Shown here one piece after another: positions 1 through 6,376 of a stretch of 6,545 bases of DNA (position 1 is its first letter; each line of letters opens with the position of its first letter). The DNA comes from Lewinellaceae bacterium (GTDB taxonomy: Bacteria > Bacteroidota > Bacteroidia > Chitinophagales > Saprospiraceae): contig JADJRC010000053.1 of assembly GCA_016712415.1 (NCBI GenBank), positions 1 through 6,545 on the forward strand, in the 5' to 3' direction. A program made the translations under genes and the position numbers. The notes beneath the pieces were generated by a model. The model made no database searches. It was not told the DNA's origin and was given only the letters and a program-made list of their open reading frames with translations.

Positions 1-21
1 GATAAAATTGAAAGTAGGGTT

Positions 22-393
22 ATGGCAAGGAAAATCAACCAGAAAGTAGACGAAGATACGGAAACGATGTATAGCCGCATTGTTGACTACCTGACCGAAC
101 GCGGGCAACTCGAAACGGTGGACCTGGACTTTGTGCGGATATGCGCCACGATTGGCTCGCGGGTGAAAAGGTACGAGCGATTGGTAGCGGAACACGGGGA
201 GATCGAAACGTACCCCAACGGCGCGGAAGCTCCATCGGCCAACTACAAAATCCTACTTCAGGAGCGCAAGGAATTTGTTCTGTATTGCCACGCCCTGGGC
301 ATTACCCCGAAAGGCAGGCAGGGATTGACGGGTTTTACCACCAAAAAGACCGCCAAAAGCAAGGCCATAGGCTTGATGAAAATCGCTAAATGA
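22..393 (+). CDS. Phage terminase small subunit, P27-like
   Basis: The 123-residue product is the likely DNA-recognition subunit of the packaging motor; it would bind the packaging site on phage DNA and hand it to the large subunit. What can be seen is a short, charged, mostly helical protein with a central helix pair around residues 15-60 and, at residues 91-102, the segment ALGITPKGRQGL. That segment matches the 'LG-hTP-sR' signature near the C-terminus of P27-type small terminases. The C-terminus is lysine rich (TTKKTAKSK), suitable for DNA contact. Length is normal for the family. The start at 22 is the first ATG of the frame and has only a weak purine-rich stretch (gaaagtaggg) upstream. 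Its stop overlaps the large-terminase start as ATGA at 390-393, implying translational coupling. Assignment rests on the motif plus position; no frameshift is seen. Confidence 0.9.
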   Translation: MARKINQKVDEDTETMYSRIVDYLTERGQLETVDLDFVRICATIGSRVKRYERLVAEHGEIETYPNGAEAPSANYKILLQERKEFVLYCHALGITPKGRQGLTGFTTKKTAKSKAIGLMKIAK

Positions 394-2108
394 CCCAATC
401 CGCCGCTGCCATATCGCCCCTGAATCTGTTCCACTCCTTCGTTTCGGACGTGGAAGGCGGCAGAATCGCATCAAACAAGCTGATAAAACAGGCAGTAAAG
501 CGGCACCAAAAGGACGTGAAAGCCAGTAAAACCGGGCTGTATCGCTTCGACGAAGCAGAGGCGGCGCGGGTGCTGGACTTGTTCGCGCTGTTCCGGCACA
601 CAAAGGGCGAATACGCCAAACAACATTTCCAGATATTACCCTGGCAGGCGTTCCTGATTGGCTCGCTATACGGGTGGAGGAAAAAGAGCGACGGAACGCG
701 GCGCTATACGCGGGCCTATGTCGAGGTGGCGCGAAAGAACGGAAAGACGGAAGTTGCCGCCGGTATCGGATTAATTGAAGCGTTTTTCAATGGCGAATAC
801 GGCGCGGAGGTGTACAGCGCGGCCAACAAACTAGACCAGGCGTCGATCTGCTGGAAATCGGCGGTCACGATGGCTAAATTCCTGCAAAAGGACGTGGAGG
901 AAATAGCCGATCTTTTCGAGTTCGGGGAATCCTTCAACAACCGCAGGATATTCGCCCGCTCTAATAACTGTTTTTTCGCGCCGGTCGCATCGGATAGCAA
1001 GACCCTGGACGGCTTAAACCCCCAATGCGCAATCATCGACGAATACCACGAAGCGCAAGACGACAGTATGTTAAGGGTTATGGAGACCGGGATGGGTTCG
1101 CGCCGGGAGCCGCTAGTATTCATTATCACTACTGCCGGCTTCAATCGCAACGGCCCCTGCTACCAATTGCGGCGGGTGGTGACGGATATACTGGAAGGAA
1201 AGAAGCGGGACGAATCCTTTTTTGGGCTGATCTTCACCCTGGACGAGGGCGACGACTGGGAGGACGAAACGACCTGGCAAAAAGCAAACCCGTCGTTGGG
1301 CCTTACCCCGTCCCTGGACTTTATGCGCCGGGAATGTCTCAAGGCAAAGAACGAGGGCGAAACATCCCGTATAAACTTCCTGACAAAGAACCTGAACGTC
1401 TGGACGACCACGCAATCAACATGGATCAAGGATGAGGATTGGATGGCCAACGCTGGAATGGATGCCGACGCGCTCAAGGGCCGGACCTGTTACGCCGGTC
1501 TCGACCTTGCCAGCGTCCGGGATATTACAGCCCTGGTTCTGATTTTCCCGCCACCAGGCGAAGGCGTTACCTATGTGCTGCCCTACTTCTGGGTTCCGCA
1601 AGACGGGGCGGAGGAGCGGGCAAAGCGGGACGGCGTTCCTTACCTGCAATGGATAGCCGACGGGACGATGACCGCCACGCCGGGCAACGTGACGGATTAC
1701 GCTTTTGTCAAGGCCGACATCATGGAAATCGCCGAAACCTATAAGCCCATTTCAATCGCTTACGACCGCTTCAACGCTTCGCAGCTGGTGATTGAGCTAC
1801 AAGATGAAGGGCTTAAAATGGAGCCATACGGACAGGGGTTTGTATCGATGTCCGCCCCCACGCGGCAAATCGAGAAAATGGTATTGAGTCGGGAATTGGG
1901 ACATGGCGGTAATGAGCCCTTGCGGTGGATGTGCGGAAACATTCAAGTCAAGATGGATCCCGCCGGGAACATCAAGATGGATAAGGCGAAAAGCCGGGAA
2001 AAGATCGACGGCATGGTTTCCCTGGCTATGGCCATAGGTGAATGGATGAGCGGAGAGAAACCTAAAGGCCCCTCCAAATACGAAAGCGAAGAACTAACGG
2101 TAGTATGA
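390..2108 (+). CDS. Phage terminase large subunit (packaging ATPase/nuclease)
   Basis: The 572-residue motor protein would translocate DNA into the prohead and cut the concatemer. The N-terminal ATPase domain carries a Walker A-like loop VARKNGKTE at 113-121, a Walker B CAIIDEYHEA at 213-222 with D217 and catalytic E218, and the coupling motif ITTAG at 246-250. The C-terminal RNase H-like nuclease domain shows acidic metal-binding positions D372 (in AGLDLAS), D459 (in IAYDRF) and D540 (in KIDGMVSLAMA). This order and spacing fit the Terminase_1 family used by HK97-like phages, and the length is typical. The frame is uninterrupted, unlike most genes downstream. It overlaps the small terminase before it and the next small gene after it by ATGA. 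Resemblance to proteins from Bacteroidota prophages is my recollection of style, not a search result. Confidence 0.97.
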   Translation: MTQSAAAISPLNLFHSFVSDVEGGRIASNKLIKQAVKRHQKDVKASKTGLYRFDEAEAARVLDLFALFRHTKGEYAKQHFQILPWQAFLIGSLYGWRKKSDGTRRYTRAYVEVARKNGKTEVAAGIGLIEAFFNGEYGAEVYSAANKLDQASICWKSAVTMAKFLQKDVEEIADLFEFGESFNNRRIFARSNNCFFAPVASDSKTLDGLNPQCAIIDEYHEAQDDSMLRVMETGMGSRREPLVFIITTAGFNRNGPCYQLRRVVTDILEGKKRDESFFGLIFTLDEGDDWEDETTWQKANPSLGLTPSLDFMRRECLKAKNEGETSRINFLTKNLNVWTTTQSTWIKDEDWMANAGMDADALKGRTCYAGLDLASVRDITALVLIFPPPGEGVTYVLPYFWVPQDGAEERAKRDGVPYLQWIADGTMTATPGNVTDYAFVKADIMEIAETYKPISIAYDRFNASQLVIELQDEGLKMEPYGQGFVSMSAPTRQIEKMVLSRELGHGGNEPLRWMCGNIQVKMDPAGNIKMDKAKSREKIDGMVSLAMAIGEWMSGEKPKGPSKYESEELTVV

Positions 2109-2361
2109 CAGACGACGAGAAAAAAGACCTGGAGGTCAGGCTCAAATTGATCAAGGAGAAATACGCCTTGTGGCAGAAGTATCGCGAAGCCGAGGAGTAT
2201 TGGCGGGCCCGCGTCATGGCCTTGGAAGAGTTCATCGAGCCGCCCGGGGGGCGGCCCCCCCGGCGGCGGGGGGGGGGGAAACAAGCCAACCGGATGAGAC
2301 CAAAGAAATTCTATCCCGCCAAGCAAAAAGGCTGGAACGGTTTGAATACGACAATCCTTAA
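2105..2361 (+). CDS. Small charged helical protein after terminase, apparent frameshift in G tract
   Basis: I do not recognise this gene. It starts by ATGA overlap with the large terminase. The first 45 or so residues (MTDDEKKDLEVRLKLIKEKY onward) form a strongly charged amphipathic helix, probably a coiled coil, ending in LEEFIE. Then comes a GC block (2239-2278) coding only Pro/Gly/Arg. Read without a shift, the frame runs on to 2419 with atypical, base-rich residues. Moving to the neighbouring frame within the 11-G run gives a natural hydrophilic tail (ETSQPDETKEILSRQAKRL, then FEYDNP) and a stop at 2359-2361, eight bases before the next start. I therefore infer one missing base in the G run and a product of about 85 residues. 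An unshifted 104-residue product ending at 2419 is the alternative. A role as a packaging or head accessory factor is suggested by position only. Confidence 0.62.
2239..2267. repeat. Near-perfect GC-only inverted repeat (hairpin)
   Basis: The left arm GCCGCCCGGGGGG (2239-2251) and right arm CCCCCCCGGCGGC (2255-2267) are reverse complements apart from one position, and are separated by only the three bases CGG. The result is a 13-bp, all-GC stem inside a coding region of much lower GC content. It is too early in the operon and lacks a T tract, so it is not a typical intrinsic terminator. It is directly followed by the G11 run. It may be a real hairpin in the mRNA, or a polymerase/sequencing slippage product. 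Confidence 0.8.
2268..2278 (+). repeat. Homopolymer run of eleven G within a coding region
   Basis: Eleven consecutive G bases follow the GC hairpin inside the small gene after the terminase. The reading frame on the two sides of this tract does not match: the plausible N-terminal part is in one frame and the plausible C-terminal part in the next. A tract of this length is prone to slippage during replication, transcription or sequencing. Its true length decides the protein's C-terminus. Confidence 0.85.
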
Positions 2362-2368
2362 GACAACA

Positions 2369-2538
2369 ATGGACCAACTGGTTTACGACACAAGATTCGT
2401 CCGGGTTGGTAGCGATTAATTATCCGGTTCAAACCAAAAGCAAAAAAAGGGAAAAGGAAAAAAGCGCTGTACGTTGTTAACTGGGATGAAATACCTGGAT
2501 GCCGCATGGGGTTATTGGGGATTACAATACAGCAATGA
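2369..2538 (+). CDS. Small basic protein (about 56 aa), reconstructed across one indel
   Basis: I do not recognise a family. An ATG at 2369, eight bases after the preceding stop, begins MDQLVYDTRFVRVGSD, which then hits TAA at 2417. If the TT at 2416-2417 is really TTT, the frame continues as LIIRFKPKAKKGKRKK, then ALYVVNWDEIPGC and a tail ending GITIQQ. It stops with TGA at 2536-2538, exactly overlapping (ATGA) the start of the next gene at 2535. The coherent beta-strand and Lys-rich composition, plus the perfect overlap at the end, are the reasons to believe this reconstruction. The A-rich stretch 2431-2465, which looks intergenic at first glance, is then simply the poly-Lys part. The basic segment suggests nucleic-acid contact, which is inference only. 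If the indel is not real, only a 16-residue peptide remains. Confidence 0.5.
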
Positions 2539-2924
2539 CCCAAACCGCAACCATACCAGAATTAGAGGGAGACGAATACATCCTGAAAATCCCCCTGGGT
2601 ATCGCCAACGCGGTAAGCAAGGGCGGGTATTTCGATCGCTATTTCAAGTATCGAAATAAGGGCCTCAACTCGAAAGAGGCATGGAGCGCGGTTGAATCCG
2701 ACTTGCAAGCGTATGGTTTTGAGGGGCGCTATTCGTCCTATGAATCCTTTCGGGTTCGCCTTTCGTCTGCCCCGCGTGCGCTGAAAGTATGGCGGGCGCG
2801 AAGGGTGTTCAGGTATTGTCCTTGCCCAAATTTTAACCAAAGAAAATGTCGAGACAGTGGAAGGAAAATTAACCAAGGCCCTGTGGATTAGAGGGGACAT
2901 AACGATCCGAGCTACCCCCGGTAA
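2535..2924 (+). CDS. Small unassigned phage protein (about 130 aa), reconstructed across three indels
   Basis: The N-terminal two thirds are in one open frame starting MTQTATIPELEGDEYILKIP. Residues 32-76 (with FDRYFKYRNKG, SKEAWSAVESDL and RYSSYESFRVRL) form a compact helical segment resembling a helix-turn-helix-like small protein often found in Bacteroidota prophages. That resemblance is from memory. After about residue 84 the frame turns Cys/Arg-rich and implausible, ending at 2891. Allowing one extra base at AAA 2784-2786, TTTT 2831-2834 and GGGG 2893-2896 restores a coherent tail: SMAGAKGVQVLSLPKF, LTKENVETVEGKLTKALWIR and GGHNDPSYPR. It then ends in TAA at 2922-2924. An in-frame ATG at 2499 is possible, but 2535 overlaps the previous gene's stop and is preferred. 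It lies between terminase and portal; possibly regulatory or packaging-related, function unknown. Confidence 0.6.
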
Positions 2925-2993
2925 ATGGGCATTCGTACCGAGGTTAACCCCTAACCCCGCCTTTCTCCCTACATTGCCCGGTAATGGGCATTC
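2917..2993 (+). repeat. Imperfect direct repeat containing two start-codon contexts
   Basis: CCCGGTAAATGGGCATTC at 2917-2934 recurs as CCCGGTAATGGGCATTC at 2977-2993, identical apart from one A. Each copy contains a stop codon joined to an ATG followed by codons for Met-Gly-Ile. The downstream copy is the likely portal start (2984). The upstream copy follows the end of the preceding small gene. The 42 bases between them are C-rich and do not resemble the sequence after the second copy, so this is not a simple tandem duplication of a longer unit. Confidence 0.75.
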
Positions 2994-4257
2994 TACAACG
3001 ATTCAGAAGCCTTTTCTTGGGGGTGGTTGTTGTGCACCAGCGGAACAACGGAGCCTCAACAATCCAAACATTCCATTAGGAACCGCGTTGGCTGGTCTTT
3101 CGTCCCCCTCTGGCAGCGCCGGGGCGGTCGTCAATGTCCAAACCGTATTGGGCCTGTCCGAAGCGTGGCGCGCCCTGACCGTCATAGGCGGCACGGTGGC
3201 GAGCGTTCCGTTTCGGGTACTAGAAAAGATGTCAGACGGCACCACCAAGGACCGCCCGGATCATCCCGTTTCCATCCTTTTCACGGTCGAGCCGAACAAG
3301 TACACAACGCCGTTTGTGTTCATGGAGACGATGGTTATCCATGCGCTACTCAAGGGCAACGCATACGCAGCCATCGAATACAACCGGCGCAATGCCGACG
3401 TGAAAAGCCTGAATCTCCTCGATCCGGGGGAAATGGATGTTTTCCAGACCGACGGCGTACCCTTCTACAAGCATATCACCACCGGGAAAACATACGCATA
3501 CGACGAAATCTTGCACGTCTGCAATACCAGCTGGAACGCAAAGGTGGGACTTGACGTAATTGCCACGCACCGGGAAAACCTAAGCCTGGCCCTTGCAAAC
3601 CGCAATTATGGGGCGAACTTCTACCGGAACGGCGCGCAACTATCCGGGGTGCTAAAACACCCCGGCAGCCTTTCCAAAGAGGCAATGACCCGCCTTAAAC
3701 AATCCTGGTCGGTAGCCTATGAGGGTTCCACCAACGCCGGGCGGACGGCGATACTTGAGGAAGGGATGGATTATTCCCCGATCACCCTCAAGCCGTCGGA
3801 CGCGAATTTCAACGAAACCAAGCGCATTGTAGTAGCGGACATTGCCCGTATTTTCGGGGTGCCCCAATTCCTACTGGAAGACCTCGACCGCGCCACGTTC
3901 AACAACATTGAACACCTTTCGCAGCTTTTCCTTACCCAAACTATCCGGCCCTGGTGCAAGCGCATCGAGGCCGAAATAAACCGCAAGCTGTTCAAGCGCG
4001 AAGAGCGCGGGCGCTTGGTGGCGTTCCTGGACTTCGACGACCTGTTAATGGCCGACCTGCGGAGTCGGGCCGAATATGCCCGCACCCTGTTCAACGTCGG
4101 GGCGCTTTCTCCGAACGATATTCGCCGGATGAGTGGGTACAACCCCATCGAGCAGGGCGAAAAGCACTATGTACAATCGAACATGATGGATATATCGCAG
4201 CCGAATGCGAATCCGACACCAACAGCGCCCGAACCGCCGGATGAGCCGGAAAATTGA
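2984..4257 (+). CDS. Phage portal protein, HK97 family
   Basis: The portal forms the dodecameric ring at the unique capsid vertex through which DNA is packaged and the tail attached. Landmarks in the reconstructed 424-residue protein are SEAWRALTVIGGTVASVPFR at about 59-78, LLKGNAYAAIEYNRR at about 122-136 and ILEEGMDYSPITLKPSDANF at about 257-276. The clearest is IARIFGVPQFLLEDLDRATF at about 288-307, with NNIEHLSQLF just after, the stem/core signature of HK97-type portals. The C-terminus is Pro/Glu rich. The long open frame reaches back to a GTG at 2857. However, an ATG at 2984 in the adjacent frame gives MGILQRFRSLF, a typical portal N-terminus. It joins the main frame if the five-G run at 3019-3023 has lost one G. 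I therefore place the start at 2984; 3019 onward is certain, the start is inferred. Length then fits the family. Confidence 0.95.
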
Positions 4258-4280
4258 GAACGTGCAAACATTGTTGAGTA

Positions 4281-4910
4281 ATGCAGAAAGAAACAGGAAA
4301 CATAGAACACCGGATATTTAAAGCTCTCAGGAGCTACGCGCCGCGCCCGATAGCCGGACGATTGAGGCTATGCCGCCGTGTTCAATTCTGAACAGTGAAG
4401 ATTTTGGCTGGTTCATGGAAGAGATTGCCCCCGGTGCTTTCGACGACGTATTGGGCAACGACGTGCGGGCGCTGTTGAACCATGACAATAATCTGATATT
4501 GGCCCGGACTCTTCGAAAACGCTGGAAATATCGGTAGATGAGCGCGGGCCTGAAATATAAATTCGAAGCCCCCAACACCAGCCTAGGAAATGACCTACTG
4601 GAAAGCATCCGGCGCGGCGACGTATCCCAATCCTCTTTTGGCTTTACGGTGGCCGATGCGAAATGGGAAGACCTGGAAATGATGAAGGACGGGAAAAAAT
4701 GGTTCAAGACCAAGCGGACGATCCTGAAATTGGAGCGGCTGTACGATGTTTCCCCGTCACCTTCCGGCTTACCCGGATACCGGTGGCGCTCCGCAGTTTT
4801 GAGCGCGAAAAGTTGAGGCAAGCAATGATAAAACCACGATAGCAATTGAACAGGACCGGCTGACCCGCGCCCTGAGAATTTCTGAACTCAAAATGAAAGT
4901 AAAAAGATGA
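4281..4910 (+). CDS. HK97-like prohead protease, broken by multiple indels
   Basis: This is the capsid-maturation serine protease of the HK97 type, which removes the scaffolding domain of the capsid protein inside the prohead. No full-length frame exists, but the family sequence can be read by switching frames: MQKETGNIEHRIFK, ELRAAPDSRTIEG, YAAVFNSE, then DFGWFMEEIAPGAFDDVLGN. It continues with ALLNHDNNLILART (likely catalytic His69), LKYKFEAPNTSLGNDLLESI, SQSSFGFTV (likely catalytic Ser120), LYDVSP, TFPAYPD and ALRSFEREKLRQ. Indels are inferred near 4320, 4366, 4391, 4510, 4546, 4756, 4764, 4782 and 4824. Most are undercalled homopolymers; the restored length is about 212 residues, normal for the family. 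The longest intact piece is 4538-4816. The gene lies between portal and capsid genes, as expected, and its TGA overlaps the capsid start (ATGA, 4907-4910). Conserved residues are intact, so sequencing error is likelier than true inactivation. Confidence 0.92.
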
Positions 4911-6148
4911 AAACGAAAAAGGAATGGATTGAGCAGCGGGCGCGGGCTTACAACCAAATGAAAGACCTGCAAGACCGGGCCGCCAAAGAAGGACGCGCCC
5001 TTTCCGCTGATGAAAACGTAAGCTGGTCCCAATGGGACGGCGATTTTGAACAGGCCAACGGCGAGCTGGACCGGATCGACAAGCTCGAAGCCCGTTCCGC
5101 GCAATTCGACCGCGAAGAGCGCGGCGATCAGCGCGAACAAAAGCAGACCGCCAAGGAGATCACCTACGAGGAAGGTATGGCGCAAATGGGCGGTACGTGG
5201 GCACCATGCACTGAGCCACGAAGAACAGACGATCCTCTCTAAGGGCGAACAACGGGGCACGAACACCCTTTTGGCTTCCGACACATCGACGACCTATGCC
5301 GGGTACATGGTCCCGGAGGGGTTCAGCAACGAGATCAGCCACACCCTGAAGGCTTACGGCGGAATGCTCCAAGCCTGCCGGATTTTCCCGACCGCAACCG
5401 GGAATAACATCCAATGGCCGACGCTTGACGACACCAGCAACACGGGCGAACTGACGGCGGAAGGTGCCGCGCTCACGGTACTGGATGCGACGTTCAGCCG
5501 CAAGACCCTTTCTGCGTACAACATCACGTCCAAGCTCACGAAAGTGTCCTTGCAGCTCATCCAGGATGAGGGCGTAATGTTCGACACGGAACTTCCGAAA
5601 ATCCTTGGCACCCGTTTGGGCCGCGCCCTGAACACCTACCTGACGACGGGCTCCGGCACCTCGCAACCGGCGGGTGTCATGACGGCAACGGTCGGCTCCG
5701 CTGCCGGTGTCACGGCGGGCGCAACGAGCATTACCCGCGCAAACCTCATCGACCTGGTGGGAAGCGTGGACCCCGAATTCCTGGCCGTCCCCGGGCAAAA
5801 AGCCTGGATGTTCAACAACGCCACGCTTACCTATCTCAAGAAGTTGAGCATTGGTAGCGCCGACGACCGGCCCCTGTTGTACATGGGGATGGATCAATCC
5901 GCACCCCGACGCTGGAAGGATACCCGTACATCATCAACCAGGACATTGCAAGCATCGCAACGACCGCGAAGTCGGTAGCGTTCGGCAACTGGGATTACTA
6001 CATCATCCGCCAGGTTGCGCCGGGTAACTCCCTGGTTCGCCTGAACGAACGGTTCATGGATGAGCTGGAAGTCGGCTTCCTGATTTGGGGGCGCTACGAT
6101 GGCCGCTTGCTCCAGACCGGCGCGGTAAAGCACCTTGTTCACTCCTAA
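4907..6148 (+). CDS. Major capsid protein, HK97 fold, split by indels
   Basis: The shell subunit builds the icosahedral head. Residues 1 to about 100 (MKTKKEWIEQRARAYNQMKD onward) are highly charged and helical, matching the delta scaffolding domain that the protease removes. The HK97 core follows: STTYAGYMVPEGFSNEI at about 128-144, the strand pair NNIQWPTLDDTSNTGELTAE with the E-loop at about 167-200, LIQDEGVMFDTELPKILGTR at about 218-237, LTTGSGTSQPAGVMT near 246-260, and a C-terminal WGRYDGRLLQTGAVKHL. The first frame stops at 5242, the second (open 5046-5978) carries the core, and the last 80 or so residues return to the first frame, ending TAA at 6146-6148. Undercalled C at 5191 and 5202, and one missing base near 5904-5907, restore about 414 residues, the usual family length. 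No downstream ATG is a credible separate start. Confidence 0.95.
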
Positions 6149-6158
6149 TTAAGGGGAC

Positions 6159-6376
6159 ATGAAAACAATTAGGTGTTAATCCTTCAAAGCGCGGGCGGTC
6201 CGGGATTACCGGAAGGCGTGGTGAAGAAGGGCGCAGAAATAGACCTCGACGAAACGGTGGCGCAATCCCTCATTGACTGTGGGGTTGCGCGCCGCATCGA
6301 GGCAAAAAAGGGCGCTGACGTTCGGGAAACCGCAACCCCGCCCGCTATTGAAAACCGCGAAAAACGCAAAAAGTAA
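6159..6376 (+). CDS. Small head-region protein (about 72 aa), unassigned
   Basis: Starting from ATG at 6159, after a G-rich AAGGGGAC that lies very close to the start, the frame gives MKTIR and then TAA. Adding one G at GG 6172-6173 joins it to the open frame VLILQSAGGPGLPEGVVKKG, then AEIDLDETVAQSLIDCGVAR, with a Lys/Glu-rich tail ending EKRKK. The pattern 'short strand, proline/glycine turn, G-x-h-x-L-D-x-x-x-A-x-x-L-I-x-x-G-x-A' is typical of small phage proteins encoded just after the capsid gene. I recognise the style but not a named family. A GTG at 6173 could start the protein without invoking an indel, giving 67 residues. Its stop TAA overlaps the next ATG (TAATG, 6374-6378). A role as a head decoration or connector-region protein is inferred from position. 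Confidence 0.65.

Noticed and set aside
2239..2278. Intrinsic transcription terminator
   Set aside because: The stem is very strong, but it is followed by G rather than T on the plus strand, lies inside a coding gene and precedes essential head genes of the same operon.
2499..2534. Upstream ATG at 2499 as start of the 130-residue protein
   Set aside because: It would overlap the repaired upstream gene by 40 bases and adds an atypical leader; 2535 gives a clean ATGA overlap.
4538..4816. An independent 92-residue gene
   Set aside because: It is the central fragment of the prohead protease. Family sequence continues on both sides in other frames, and the internal ATG is not a family start.
4327..4845. 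172-residue open frame on the minus strand
   Set aside because: It is antisense to the recognisable protease sequence on the plus strand and has low-complexity shadow composition.
5188..5206. Programmed ribosomal frameshift in the capsid gene
   Set aside because: There is no slippery heptamer or obvious downstream structure here. Two separate C-run corrections explain it, similar breaks occur in nearly all neighbouring genes, and a second switch back occurs near 5905.
5160..5897. 245-residue open frame on the minus strand
   Set aside because: It lies wholly opposite the conserved capsid core, is rich in Arg/Gly/Val as expected of an antisense shadow, and has no recognisable motif or start context.
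5046..5978. A separate capsid gene starting at 5046
   Set aside because: The first 50 or so residues of that frame are an out-of-frame, Arg/Ser-rich reading of the delta domain encoded from 4907. Capsid homology begins only after about 5200, so this is the continuation of the 4907 gene after an indel.
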